A stretch of DNA of 64,000 nt from Frondihabitans sp. PhB188 (GCF_003752365.1 NZ_RJUO01000005.1:186001-250000), one strand, 5' to 3'. Counted from the first letter of the stretch, positions 34,321 to 44,217 are shown. Notes: generated from the letters alone by a model not told the origin. Made by a program: numbers and translations.

Positions 34321-35160
34321 GTGGACGCCGAGACCGACAACCGCCCCGATGAGCTCGCCCTGCAGAGAGAGATGGCGTCGGCCGTCGCCGCGTCGCTCGC
34401 CGAGGTCGAATGGGCTGAGGCGAGTCTCTTCTGGTCGGAACTCGCAGGCCGCCGACTCGAGACCCTCTCCGTCGGCGGTCACGCGTCCGAGCAGCCCGTG
34501 CCCCGCGCCGTCGACGAGCTCGGCCTCCGCCTCCGCCGCGACATGGCCGCCGCCGAACGCGGCACGTGGCTGTCGATGAGCCTCGTGATGGAGGCGGACG
34601 GCGGCTTCACCTGCCGGTTCAACTACGACCGACGCGTCTACGCCAACCCCGGCAGCCCGTTCACGGCGGGCCCCGGCGCCGCCGGGCCCGATGACGAGGC
34701 GTGGGCGCACGACCTGGCACGGTTCCCGCGCAGTCCGCGCTACACGCCGGCCTGGCTGCCGGGAGCTGGTCTCGGCATCGCCGCACCCTACGACGTGCTC
34801 GCCGATGCCTGGGGCTGGCCCGGCGTGTTCGCCAGCGTCGAGCAGCAGACGGATGCGGCCCTCGCCGCGAACGGCGCCGTGCCGCCGCTTGCGCCGGCCG
34901 ACGCCGAGGCCGTCGGCCGGCTCGTGCTCAGCGCCGTCGTCGCCGACGTGCTCGAACCGCACCACCTGGCCACCCTGCTGGGGCTGCACCGCGAGGCGGT
35001 GGGGCGACGGCTGCTGCCCGATGTGCCGGGTGTCGACGGGCTCGACCCCGCGCTCCCGCTGCTCGAGGCGCGCGAGCAGTCGTCGCCGGCGCTGCTCGGC
35101 GTGGAGGCCGGGGTGTACGGCGTGATCGGCGACGTGGTGCGGGCTCGGCTGCGGGGCTGA
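34321..35160 (+). CDS. YezG/DUF600-like protein
   Basis: A 279-residue soluble acidic protein. The section from about residue 20 to 105 (VEWAEASLFWSELAGRR, then WLSMSLVMEADGGFTC and RFNYDRRVY) has the strand pattern of YezG-family immunity proteins, which in Bacillus neutralise polymorphic toxins. The remaining 170 residues are Ala-rich and unfamiliar. No polymorphic toxin gene is adjacent, so an immunity role is only a possibility. GAGAGG precedes the GTG start at 34321. The gene diverges from 32966-34132 across a 188-bp gap. Confidence 0.6.
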   Translation: MDAETDNRPDELALQREMASAVAASLAEVEWAEASLFWSELAGRRLETLSVGGHASEQPVPRAVDELGLRLRRDMAAAERGTWLSMSLVMEADGGFTCRFNYDRRVYANPGSPFTAGPGAAGPDDEAWAHDLARFPRSPRYTPAWLPGAGLGIAAPYDVLADAWGWPGVFASVEQQTDAALAANGAVPPLAPADAEAVGRLVLSAVVADVLEPHHLATLLGLHREAVGRRLLPDVPGVDGLDPALPLLEAREQSSPALLGVEAGVYGVIGDVVRARLRG

Positions 35161-35188
35161 CGCTCCACCGGCAGAACCCGCCGAATCA

Positions 35189-35222
35189 GCACGAACCCGC
35201 CGAAGAGACGACGGGTTCGTGC
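35189..35222. terminator. Hairpin between converging genes
   Basis: GCACGAACCCG (35189-35199) pairs perfectly with CGGGTTCGTGC (35212-35222) around a 12-nt loop. It lies between the YezG-like gene and mtlD, which converge, and can serve both. Confidence 0.75.
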
Positions 35223-35269
35223 CGCAACGGCGGGGCCGAGCACGAGCCGGCCCGCGGGCCGGATGACAG

Positions 35270-36430
35270 CTACGCGCGCGCCGCACCCACCTTGGCGGCG
35301 AACGGCGCCACCAGCGGGTGCGCCTCGTCGAGGCCCGTGATCGCCACGGCCAGCTCGACGTCGCTCCTCGACGCGTCGGCGAGCATCGCCTGGAGCTCGA
35401 CGCTCTGCTCGTCGTCGGCCACGTCGAAGCGGAGGGCGGCGCCCATGGCCTCGAGCAGCGCGACCGGGGTCGTGCCGCGGTCGCTGAGACCTGCGGCCGG
35501 CGACACGAAGCGCTCGTCGCGAGAGAGCTTGCGGAGCGGCTGGCGGCCGACGCGCGCCGTGGTGTCGGGCAGGTCGGCGTTCTCGAACCGCTTGAGGATC
35601 GCCGCGACGTAGTCGCCATGAACGGCCGGGTCGAGGTCGTGCTTGGCGATCAGCAGGGCGCTCGTCTCGCCGAGGACGGCTTCGACGGCGGCACGCACCT
35701 CGGGCAGCGCGATGGCGTCCGAGATCTTGTCCGCACCCGCGAGGAAGCCGAAGTAGGCGGTCGTCGCGTGGCCCGTGTTGACGGTGAACAGCTTGCGCTC
35801 GATCGAGGCCTCGAGACCGTCGACCCAGTGCACACCGGGGATATCGGGCTCGGCTCCGCCGAACGGCGTCCGGTCGATGGCCCACTCGTAGTAGGTCTCG
35901 ACGGTGACGTCGAGCCCCTGGCCCGGCGCCTGGGCGGGGACGATGCGGTCGACGGCGGTGTTCGCGAAGACGGCCCTGCCGAGCGCGGCGTCGTCGGCGC
36001 CGCCGGGCAGGTTCGCGACGATGAACTCCTCGAGTCGGTCGGTCGCGTTGAGCGCGTTCTCGCAGGCCATGACCGCGACCTTCGGCAGCGACGCGTCGCG
36101 AGCCTGGAGCCCGGCGGCGATCGCCGGAGCGATGAACTTGAGCACGTTCGGGCCCACGGCGCAGGTGACCACAGCGGCCGAGGCCACCGCGGCGACGACG
36201 GCGTCGGGATCGGCGGCGGAGTTGACGGCCGAGAAGCGGGTGACCTCATGGTCGGCAGCGCCCTCGCCCACCTCGTGGACGACGTACGAGTCGGCGGCCT
36301 TCAGCTCGTCGATCAGCTCGGCATTGACGTCCGAGAAGACGACCTCGTAGCCGGCTTCGTGGAGCAGGAGCCCGACGAAGCCGCGCCCGATGTTGCCGGC
36401 GCCGAAATGGACCGCGGTGCCAGCAGTCAC
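35270..36430 (-). CDS. mtlD: Mannitol-1-phosphate 5-dehydrogenase
   Basis: A 386-residue polyol dehydrogenase oxidising mannitol 1-phosphate to fructose 6-phosphate with NAD. The nucleotide-binding start is VHFGAGNIGRGFVG, followed by EVVFSDVN. The catalytic region contains NTGHATTAYFGFL and the conserved Lys of KLFTVNTGH near residue 200. It overlaps the IIA gene (GTGA) and is the last gene of the mannitol operon, so the imported phosphate ester enters glycolysis directly. Confidence 0.95.
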   Translation of the reverse strand: MTAGTAVHFGAGNIGRGFVGLLLHEAGYEVVFSDVNAELIDELKAADSYVVHEVGEGAADHEVTRFSAVNSAADPDAVVAAVASAAVVTCAVGPNVLKFIAPAIAAGLQARDASLPKVAVMACENALNATDRLEEFIVANLPGGADDAALGRAVFANTAVDRIVPAQAPGQGLDVTVETYYEWAIDRTPFGGAEPDIPGVHWVDGLEASIERKLFTVNTGHATTAYFGFLAGADKISDAIALPEVRAAVEAVLGETSALLIAKHDLDPAVHGDYVAAILKRFENADLPDTTARVGRQPLRKLSRDERFVSPAAGLSDRGTTPVALLEAMGAALRFDVADDEQSVELQAMLADASRSDVELAVAITGLDEAHPLVAPFAAKVGAARA

Positions 36431-36864
36431 TCGTTGACCGCTTCGAGCTGAGCGAAGATCTCGTCGACGCCCGCGGCGTCGCGGAGGGCCTGGACCTCGT
36501 CGTCGTCGGAGAAGATGATGGCGATCTTCGACAGGATCTCGAGGTGCTGGTTCTCGATGCCCGCGATGCCGACCACGAAGTGGACGGGGTTGCCGTCCCA
36601 GTCGATCGGAGTCGAGTAGCGGGTGAACGACAGCGCCGACTTCAGGATGGCGTCCTTGGCGTCGTTCGTGCCGTGCGGGATGGCGAGGAAGTTGCCCATG
36701 TAGGTCGACACGCTCTTCTCGCGCTCGATCATCGCAGGCAGGTAGTCGGCTGTGACCGATCCCGCCTCCAGAAGGATCTCGCTGGCTTCTCGCATCGCCT
36801 CCGACTTGGTCGTGGCGGTGCCTTCGGCTTTGATCTGGCTCTTCTGGAGGACGGAATCAGTCAT
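36427..36864 (-). CDS. mtlF: Mannitol PTS enzyme IIA
   Basis: A 145-residue IIA protein with the phosphorylated His64 in LAIPHGTNDAKD. It passes phosphate from HPr to the IIB domain of MtlA. In some species IIA is fused to MtlA; here it is separate, as in many Gram-positives. It lies 23 bp downstream of mtlA and overlaps mtlD. Confidence 0.95.
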   Translation of the reverse strand: MTDSVLQKSQIKAEGTATTKSEAMREASEILLEAGSVTADYLPAMIEREKSVSTYMGNFLAIPHGTNDAKDAILKSALSFTRYSTPIDWDGNPVHFVVGIAGIENQHLEILSKIAIIFSDDDEVQALRDAAGVDEIFAQLEAVNE

Positions 36865-36887
36865 GTCTCAGATGCTACTTTCTTTGG

Positions 36888-38441
36888 TTATTTCTGGTTC
36901 GCCAGCTGGTCGACGACCTGGTCGTACTGCGGAGCGTTCATGAAGTTGTCGACCGAGACGTGCTGGGCGCCGGGGTTCATGGTCTTCGCGCGGTCGGTCA
37001 GCTGCTGCTGCGTGATGATCAGGTCTTCGTCGCCCGTGAGGTTCGCGATGGCCTTGTTGACCACGGTCACACCCTCGATGCCGGCCTTCTTGATCTTGTT
37101 GCGCAGGACGCTGGCGCCCATGGCCGACGAGCCCATGCCGGCGTCGCAGGCGAACACGATGTTCTCGACGCGGGTGGCGGTGCTCGTGGTGGTGGCGCTG
37201 CCGACACCGCCGAAGGTGGCCTCGGCCTCCTCCTCCGTGGCGGGAGCGGTGGAGCCGGCGAAGACGCCCGCGGTCGCGGCGTTGGCGTCGCGGCCCTTGG
37301 CGGCCTGCATCTTGGCGAGGGCGTCCGACATGTCGCCGCCGCCGGCGGCCAGGTCGCGCTTGCGGGTCGCGATGAGGAAGAACGATGCGACGACACCCGA
37401 CACTGCGGCGGAGAGGACGACCGAGGCGATGACGCCCAGGTAGCTGTCTCGCGAGGTGTTGGCGAGGACGGCGATGATCGAGCCGGGCGAGGCCGGACCG
37501 GTCAGGCCGGAGCCGAAGGCGACGTTGGTCGCGACACCCGTGGCGCCACCGAGGATGACGGCGATGAACATGATCGGCTTCTGCAGGACGAACGGGAAGT
37601 AGATCTCGTGGATGCCGCCGAAGAACTGGATGATGATCGCGCCGGGAGCCGAGGCGCGTGCCGCACCGACACCGAAGAAGGTGAAGGCGAGGAGGATGCC
37701 GAGGCCGGGGCCGGGGTTCGCCTCGAGGAGGAACAGGATCGACTTGCCCGACTCCTTGACCTGCTGGGCGCCCAGCTGGTCGAGCACGCCGTGGTTGATG
37801 GCGTTGTTCAGGAAGAACACCTTGGCCGGCTCGATGAAGAGGCTCGCGAGGGGCAGGAGGTGGGCGTTGATGAGGCCCTCGACCGCGTTGCCGAGGCCGA
37901 CGACGATCACGCTGAAGAGTTTCGAGAGCCAGAAGAAGCCGGCCATGAAGAGACCGAAGCCCAGGATGCCCGCCGAGTAGTTGTTGACGAGCATCTCGAA
38001 GCCGGGCTTGATCTTGCCGTCCCAGAGGCGGTCCATCCGCTTGACGAGGTACGCGCCGAGCGGGCCGCAGATCATGGCGCCGAGGATCATCGTCGAGTCG
38101 GACCCGAGGATCACGCCCATCGTGAAGATCGAGCCGACGACCGCGCCGCGGATGTCGTAGACCATGCGGCCACCCTGGTTGGCGATGGCCAGCGGGATCA
38201 GGTAGGTCAGGATCGGGCCGACGACGCCCACGTTGGCGACGCCGTCGGTCGTCCCGAAGCCGCCGAGGACGCCGACCGGAGTCCATCCGGTCTCGATGAA
38301 GAAGGCCGTGATGAAGCCCCACGCGATGAAGATCGCGATGTTGGGCATCACCATGCCGGCGAGGAACGCGCCGAACTTCTGGACCCGGACGCGGCCGGAA
38401 CCGGCCTCCCGGGTCGTGGCGCCTGCAGACGTCGTTGTCAT
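36888..38441 (-). CDS. mtlA: Mannitol PTS enzyme IICB
   Basis: A 517-residue membrane transporter with the IIC domain in about residues 20-340 (start RVQKFGAFLAGMVMPNIAIFIAWG; the conserved FGGIHEIYFPFVL motif near 275) and the IIB domain at the C-terminus with phosphocysteine Cys432 (FACDAGMGSSAMG). An Ala/Glu-rich linker joins them. It imports and phosphorylates mannitol. The ATG at 38441 is the first in the conserved frame. The gene follows ptsI by 53 bp. Confidence 0.94.
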   Translation of the reverse strand: MTTTSAGATTREAGSGRVRVQKFGAFLAGMVMPNIAIFIAWGFITAFFIETGWTPVGVLGGFGTTDGVANVGVVGPILTYLIPLAIANQGGRMVYDIRGAVVGSIFTMGVILGSDSTMILGAMICGPLGAYLVKRMDRLWDGKIKPGFEMLVNNYSAGILGFGLFMAGFFWLSKLFSVIVVGLGNAVEGLINAHLLPLASLFIEPAKVFFLNNAINHGVLDQLGAQQVKESGKSILFLLEANPGPGLGILLAFTFFGVGAARASAPGAIIIQFFGGIHEIYFPFVLQKPIMFIAVILGGATGVATNVAFGSGLTGPASPGSIIAVLANTSRDSYLGVIASVVLSAAVSGVVASFFLIATRKRDLAAGGGDMSDALAKMQAAKGRDANAATAGVFAGSTAPATEEEAEATFGGVGSATTTSTATRVENIVFACDAGMGSSAMGASVLRNKIKKAGIEGVTVVNKAIANLTGDEDLIITQQQLTDRAKTMNPGAQHVSVDNFMNAPQYDQVVDQLANQK

Positions 38442-38494
38442 GATCGTGTCTTTCTGTTCATGGTGGTGAGGGGGTTGTGTGGTGCTGGGGGGGT

Positions 38495-40153
38495 CTAGAG
38501 CGAGGTGGAGACGGAGGACGCCGCGGCACGAGCCGCTGCGGCCGACGGGGCGCGGAGCGCGGCCTGGGCCATCGCCTTCGCCTCGTCGAGCGTGTGGTTC
38601 AGGAGCTCGGCGCGCACGTCGGCGAGGGCCGCGGGCGTCATCGAGAGGGTGGTCGCGCCGAGGCCGACGAGCACGACCGCGAGCAGCGGGTCGGACGCGG
38701 CCTCGCCGCAGATGCCGACGCCCTTGTGCGCGGCGGCTCCGGCGGTGCCGAGCTGTGCGACGAGGCGGAGCACGGCGGGGTGCCACGGATCCTGGTACGA
38801 AGCCACTGTGCCGAGCATGCGGTCGGCGGCCATCGTGTACTGGGTGAGGTCGTTCGTGCCGATCGACACGAAGTCGGCGGTCTCGAGCACCTGGTCGGCC
38901 ATGAGCGCGACCGAGGGCACCTCGGCCATGACGCCGGCCGTCGTGATGCCGAGCTCCTTGGCGAGGGCCACGAAGTACTCGGTCTCCTCGACGTCGGCGA
39001 CCATCGGAGCCATGACCCAGAGGTCGGCGTCGGTCTCGGCGTCGGCCTCGGCGAGCGCCGTGAGCTGGTCGCGGAGGATGTTCTCGTGGGCCCGCAGCGC
39101 GCGCAGACCGCGACGGCCGAGGGCCGGGTTCTCCTCGCCCGCGTCGGTGAGGAACGGCAGCGGCTTGTCGGCGCCGGCGTCCAGCGCGCGGACGACGACC
39201 TTCTTGCCGGGGAACTCCTTCAAAAGAGCCACGTACGAGGCCTTCTGCGTCGCGACGTCGGGCGCGTACGGGGAGTCGAGGAACAGGAACTCCGTCCGGA
39301 ACAGCCCGACGCCCTCCGCCCCGAGCTCGACGGCCGCGGCGGCGTCCTTCGGGGAGCCGAGGTTGGCGAGCAGCGGCACGGTCGTGCCGTCCGCGAGGGC
39401 GCCCGGCGTGAGCGGGGCGGAAGCGGCCGCGAGGCGCTCGGCGCGCTTCTGGTCGGCGTCGGCGATCTGCTCGTCGGTCGGGTCGGTGAGGACGGCGCCG
39501 GCACCGGCGTCGACGATCACGACGTCGCCGTCGGCGAGCTCGTCGGCCTGCGTCACGCCGACGATGGCCGTGATGCCCTTGGCGCGCGCGAGGATCGCCG
39601 TGTGCGAGGTGGGCCCGCCGTCGCGGGTGACGAGTGCGAGAACCTTGTCGAGGTCGAGGAGTGCGGTGTCGGCCGGTGCGAGGTCGCGCGCCACCAGGAT
39701 GAACGGGGTGTCCGACTCGGGCACGCCGGGGGCGTGCACGCCGCGGAGCTGCGCGATGATGCGCTGAGCGACGTCGCCGAGGTCGGCTGCGCGCTCCCCC
39801 ATGTATCCGCCCATGCCCGAGAGGATGTCCTGGAACGACTTGAACGCGTTGTAGACGGCGCGCTCCTCGTTGGTGCCGGCGTCGATCTGCGCGTGCACGT
39901 CGTCGAGGATCGACGGGTCCTGCGCCATGAGCGCCTGGGCCTCGAGCACGGCCTGGGCGTCGCCGCCCGCTGCGGCACCGCGCTTGCCGAGGTCGGCGGC
40001 GACGGCGGCCAGCGCCTCGCCGACCCGGGACTTGGCCGCGGCCGCATCGCCCTGGAGGGGCGACTGGTCGGGCTCGCCGAGCGGTTCGGCCATGCGGAGG
40101 ACGGGTCCGGACGCGGTTCCGCGTCCGACTCCGACACCGGGCAGTTCGGGCAT
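38495..40153 (-). CDS. ptsI: PTS enzyme I (phosphoenolpyruvate-protein phosphotransferase)
   Basis: A 552-residue EI that moves phosphate from PEP to HPr. The phosphohistidine is His184 in GGPTSHTAILAR. The PEP-binding C-terminal domain has LGAEGVGLFRTEFLFLDS, FVSIGTNDLTQYTMAADR and the catalytic Cys in GICGEAASDP. AAGGAG lies 6 nt before the ATG. It is the first gene of the mannitol operon on this strand and reads away from the DeoR regulator. Encoding EI with a single sugar system suggests mannitol is a chief PTS substrate. Confidence 0.95.
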   Translation of the reverse strand: MPELPGVGVGRGTASGPVLRMAEPLGEPDQSPLQGDAAAAKSRVGEALAAVAADLGKRGAAAGGDAQAVLEAQALMAQDPSILDDVHAQIDAGTNEERAVYNAFKSFQDILSGMGGYMGERAADLGDVAQRIIAQLRGVHAPGVPESDTPFILVARDLAPADTALLDLDKVLALVTRDGGPTSHTAILARAKGITAIVGVTQADELADGDVVIVDAGAGAVLTDPTDEQIADADQKRAERLAAASAPLTPGALADGTTVPLLANLGSPKDAAAAVELGAEGVGLFRTEFLFLDSPYAPDVATQKASYVALLKEFPGKKVVVRALDAGADKPLPFLTDAGEENPALGRRGLRALRAHENILRDQLTALAEADAETDADLWVMAPMVADVEETEYFVALAKELGITTAGVMAEVPSVALMADQVLETADFVSIGTNDLTQYTMAADRMLGTVASYQDPWHPAVLRLVAQLGTAGAAAHKGVGICGEAASDPLLAVVLVGLGATTLSMTPAALADVRAELLNHTLDEAKAMAQAALRAPSAAAARAAASSVSTSL

Positions 40154-40254
40154 CCGAGACTCCTTCATCTGGGGCTGGCCTTGTCGGCAGTGCAGCTGGT
40201 TCGTGTGGTGCGTGTTCAACGAGTGCGCACCCATGTGTCCGGAGACGGGCGCTG

Positions 40255-40329
40255 GGAAGACCATACATCGATCTGAATTGACAAACAAACAAAATCAGAG
40301 CTAAAAATGCACCAACAGACATTTGTTTG
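40255..40329. promoter_or_regulatory. Divergent promoters and operator between ptsI and deoR-type gene
   Basis: An AT-rich island in otherwise GC-rich DNA. On the plus strand, TTGACA (40278-40283) and TAAAAA (40302-40307) with an 18-bp spacer fit the regulator. On the minus strand, TTGTTT, a 17-bp spacer and TATGGT (ending at 40255) fit ptsI. CAAACAAA (40282-40289) and TTTGTTTG (40322-40329) form an inverted repeat that covers the promoter elements and is a good operator candidate for the DeoR protein. Confidence 0.6.
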
Positions 40330-40395
40330 CGCTTGGTTCTGCTTTCGTGGCCTGAGACAAGGCCCAGAATGCCCATTTCTCACCGATGAGGACCG

Positions 40396-41166
40396 ATGTA
40401 CGCCCCAGAACGCCACCTCCGCATCGTCGAGGAGGCCCGCCAGCACGGTCGAGTCGACGTCCGAGACCTCGCCGAGCTCCTCGAGGTCACCCCCGAGACG
40501 ATCCGCCGAGACCTCACCAGCCTCGAGCGCCGCGGCCTCGTCCGCCGGGCTCACGGCGGCGCCATCCCCGTCGAGCGGATGACCTTCCACCCGGGCGTCG
40601 GCGACCGGGGCGGCATCAACACCGCCGAGAAGATGGTCATCGCCCAGGCCGCCGTCGACGAGATCCCCGAGAACGGGTCGATCATCATCGACGCGGGCAC
40701 CTCCACGATCCTCCTCGCGCAGATGCTCCCCTCCGACCGCGGTCTGACCGTCGTCACCCACTCGCTCCCCGTCGCCATGGCCGTGGCGAACCGGCCCGGC
40801 ATCGACCTCCACCTGCTGGGCGGCAGCATCCGCCGCGACTCGCTGGCCGGCGTCGGCACCTGGACCCACCAGCTCGTCGGCATGGTCTCGGTCGACGCCG
40901 CCTTCATCAGCGTCGGCGGCATCACCCCCGAGCGCGGCCTGACCACCCACAACATCTCGGAAGCCGCGGTCAAGTCGGCCCTCATCAAGGCCGCCCGGCG
41001 CAGCATCCTCCTCGCCGATCACACCAAGTTCGGCCGCGAGGAGTTCGGTCGCGTGGCGCCCATCGCCGCCATCGATACGATCATCACCGACCCCGCCGTC
41101 AACCTCGACCTCGTCCGCGAGGTGGAGGCCGCCGGCACCGAGGTCCTCTGGCCCGGCAGGAACTGA
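40396..41166 (+). CDS. DeoR/GlpR-family transcriptional regulator
   Basis: A 256-residue repressor. Residues 5-60 form the winged helix (RIVEEARQHGRVDVRDLAELLEVTPETIRRDL; RRAHGGA wing). The rest is the sugar-phosphate-binding domain with IIIDAGTSTILLA, FISVGGITPERGLTTHN and LLADHTKFG. It stands between ptsI and ptsH and probably controls both in response to a mannitol- or hexose-phosphate ligand, through the AT-rich site upstream. Ligand identity is inferred. Confidence 0.9.
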   Translation: MYAPERHLRIVEEARQHGRVDVRDLAELLEVTPETIRRDLTSLERRGLVRRAHGGAIPVERMTFHPGVGDRGGINTAEKMVIAQAAVDEIPENGSIIIDAGTSTILLAQMLPSDRGLTVVTHSLPVAMAVANRPGIDLHLLGGSIRRDSLAGVGTWTHQLVGMVSVDAAFISVGGITPERGLTTHNISEAAVKSALIKAARRSILLADHTKFGREEFGRVAPIAAIDTIITDPAVNLDLVREVEAAGTEVLWPGRN

Positions 41167-41248
41167 CCAGCCTCCGCCCGTCCCCACCGACTACCGTCGT
41201 ACAACGTCCGTCCACCGCCGTCCGCAACCCTCGCAAGGAGCAGCATCC

Positions 41249-41521
41249 ATGTCCGAAGCCACCCGCACCGTGACCGTCGCCTCGTCGTCCGGCCTCCACG
41301 CCCGCCCGGCGTCCCTCTTCGTCCAGACGGTGACCGCCTCCGGCCACCAGGTGACCATCGCCAAGGGCGATAAGAGCGTCAACGCCTCCAGCATCCTGGG
41401 CCTCCTCGGCCTCGGCGTGAACACGGGCGACGAGGTCGTCCTCACCGTCTCGGGCGACGACGCCGAGACCACCGCCGACTCGCTGGTGGAGTTCCTGACC
41501 ACCGACCACGACGCCGCCTGA
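41249..41521 (+). CDS. ptsH: Phosphocarrier protein HPr
   Basis: A 90-residue HPr. The phosphorylated residue is His17 (SGLHARPAS), and the Ser48 position (VNASSILGLLGLG) corresponds to the regulatory serine of Gram-positive HPr. No HPr kinase gene is in the window, and many actinobacteria lack one. AAGGAG lies 9 nt before the ATG. It serves the mannitol enzymes here and presumably the IIA/IIB pair at 17.5-18.3 kb. Confidence 0.95.
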   Translation: MSEATRTVTVASSSGLHARPASLFVQTVTASGHQVTIAKGDKSVNASSILGLLGLGVNTGDEVVLTVSGDDAETTADSLVEFLTTDHDAA

Positions 41522-41540
41522 GCCGCACCGTCCTCCTCCG

Positions 41541-41573
41541 CCGGCGCCCCGACTCGATGTCGGCAGGCGCCGG
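41541..41573 (+). terminator. Terminator hairpin after ptsH
   Basis: CCGGCGCC (41541-41548) pairs with GGCGCCGG (41566-41573); an inner CCGA/TCGG extends it. It ends exactly where the TAGGCT promoter box of the next gene begins. Confidence 0.65.
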
Positions 41574-41579
41574 TAGGCT
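41574..41579 (+). promoter_or_regulatory. -10 box of xth, leaderless
   Basis: TAGGCT lies 7 nt before the ATG at 41587. The box equals that of the carboxylase alpha gene, and there is no ribosome binding site. Confidence 0.55.
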
Positions 41580-41586
41580 TTAACGC

Positions 41587-42432
41587 ATGGGTACTCGTCT
41601 CCGCCTGGCCACCGTCAACGTCAACGGCATCCGCGCCGCCTTCCGCAAGGGCATGGGCGAGTGGGTCGACAGCCGCGACGTCGACATCCTGGCTCTGCAG
41701 GAGGTCCGCGCCCAGACCGAAGACATCGAGAGCCTGCTCGGTCCCGAGTGGAGCATCCTGCACGACCCCGCGACGGCCAAGGGCCGCGCCGGCGTCGCCC
41801 TCGCGAGCCGCAGGAAGGCCGAGATCCACCGCGTCGACCTGGGCGCCGTGAAGTTCGACACCGCCGGCCGGTGGCTCGAGGCCGACTACGACGTCGACGG
41901 CACGATCGTCACCGTCGTGAGCACCTACGTGCACTCGGGCGAGGTCGACACCCCCAAGCAAGACGAGAAGTGGAAGTTCCTCGACGCCATGTCGAAGCGC
42001 CTCCCCCAGCTCGAGAAGCACAACCCGCTCGCTGTCGTCGTGGGCGACCTCAACGTCGGCCACACTCCCCTCGACATCAAGAACTGGCGGGGCAACGTCA
42101 AGCGCGCCGGCTTCCTGCCGCGCGAGCGCGCCTACTTCGACCGCTTCTTCGGCCCCGCGGGCAAGAAGGTCGAGGGCGTCGACGGCACCAGCGGCAAGGG
42201 GCTCGGCTGGGTCGACATCGGCCGCGAGCAGGCGGGCGACGTCGACGGTCCGTACACGTGGTGGTCGTGGCGCGGCCAGGCGTTCGACAACGACTCCGGC
42301 TGGCGCATCGACTACCAGATGGCCACCCCCGAGCTCGCCGCCAAGGTCACGAGCTACTCCGTCGACCGCGCCGACTCGTACGACAAGCGATGGTCCGACC
42401 ACACCCCCGTGGTCGTCGACTACGACGTCTAG
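41587..42432 (+). CDS. xth: Exodeoxyribonuclease III
   Basis: A 281-residue AP endonuclease and 3' exonuclease of the EEP superfamily used in base-excision repair. It begins RLATVNVNGIRAAFRKG with the metal-site Asn. The catalytic Glu is in LALQEVRAQ, VVGDLNVGHTPLDIKN gives the Asp-Asn pair, and WSDHTPVVVDY near the C-terminus holds the Asp-His. Length is standard for the family. It stands as its own unit between ptsH and trpS. Confidence 0.93.
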   Translation: MGTRLRLATVNVNGIRAAFRKGMGEWVDSRDVDILALQEVRAQTEDIESLLGPEWSILHDPATAKGRAGVALASRRKAEIHRVDLGAVKFDTAGRWLEADYDVDGTIVTVVSTYVHSGEVDTPKQDEKWKFLDAMSKRLPQLEKHNPLAVVVGDLNVGHTPLDIKNWRGNVKRAGFLPRERAYFDRFFGPAGKKVEGVDGTSGKGLGWVDIGREQAGDVDGPYTWWSWRGQAFDNDSGWRIDYQMATPELAAKVTSYSVDRADSYDKRWSDHTPVVVDYDV

Positions 42433-43494
<1,062 letters not shown>

Positions 43495-43522
43495 CGGCCG
43501 CGGCCGCCCTCGCCCCGCGACC

Positions 43523-44113
43523 ATGAAGCCGTTCGTGCTGGAGTCCCCGCAACTCCGCCTCGAGGTGCCCCGCACCGCCGACACGGGCGCCATCTTCGAC
43601 GCCTGCCAAGACGCGGTCCTGCAGGAGTTCACCACCGTCCCGGTGCCGTACACGTTCCAGGACGCCCAGATGTTCGTCTCGCAGATCGTCGAGCGCGGCT
43701 GGACCACCGGGCGCGAGTACACCTGGGGCCTCCGCGAGCCCGGCTCCAGCCTCCTCGTCGGCATGGTCAGCATCCGCCACCAGCACCGCGACATCGGGTT
43801 CTGGGCGGCTGCCGGAGTGCGCGGGCGCGGCCTCATGACCGAGGCCGTGCGGCTCGTCGCCGACTGGGCCTTCGCCGACGGCATGCCCGACATCCTGTGG
43901 GAGGGCTACGTGGGCAACCGCGGCTCCGCCGGCGTGGCCCGCCGAGCCGGGTTCACCTACGTCGGCGAGGGCCCCGGGCTGCAGCCCGACCGCGACCGGC
44001 AGCACCCGCCCTGCTGGAAGGCCCGGCTGGCGGCGGGCGACGACAGGGGCGAGAAGGCGGGCTGGCCCGAGGAGTCGATGCCCGGCGGCGGGCCGGAAGT
44101 TCCTGCGCCCTGA
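43523..44113 (+). CDS. GNAT-family N-acetyltransferase (RimJ/RimL-like)
   Basis: A 196-residue acetyltransferase of the RimJ/RimL branch, which often modifies N-termini or small amines; the substrate here is unknown. It starts LESPQLRLEVPRTADTGAI, has YTWGLREPGSSLLVGMVSI as the central strands and GFWAAAGVRGRGLMTEAVR as the acetyl-CoA loop near residue 95. The last 25 residues are a variable Gly/Pro tail ending at a copy of the recurrent AGTTCCTGCGCC word, which encodes Val-Pro-Ala-Pro. It begins 28 bp after trpS. Confidence 0.85.
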   Translation: MKPFVLESPQLRLEVPRTADTGAIFDACQDAVLQEFTTVPVPYTFQDAQMFVSQIVERGWTTGREYTWGLREPGSSLLVGMVSIRHQHRDIGFWAAAGVRGRGLMTEAVRLVADWAFADGMPDILWEGYVGNRGSAGVARRAGFTYVGEGPGLQPDRDRQHPPCWKARLAAGDDRGEKAGWPEESMPGGGPEVPAP

Positions 44114-44175
44114 GGCTTTGGTAAAGGCTCTGTTACGCCACCTTTCCGGAATACGCCTCGGTGCACGGCGTTGGT

Positions 44176-44181
44176 TATGGT
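44176..44181 (+). promoter_or_regulatory. -10 box upstream of ribD
   Basis: TATGGT at 44176-44181 would start transcription near 44188, giving a leader of about 30 nt. No FMN-riboswitch-like structure fits in the 104-bp gap. Confidence 0.4.
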
Positions 44182-44217
44182 CGAACCACCGCTCCACTTC
44201 TCGAGAGAAAGCCCCCC

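Noticed and set aside
38442-40376. N-terminal extension of mtlA to a 1162-codon frame
   Set aside because: The extension is an out-of-frame shadow of ptsI; MtlA has its own conserved start at 38441.
44114-44217. FMN riboswitch upstream of ribD
   Set aside because: Only about 104 bp, with no conserved RFN-like helices visible.
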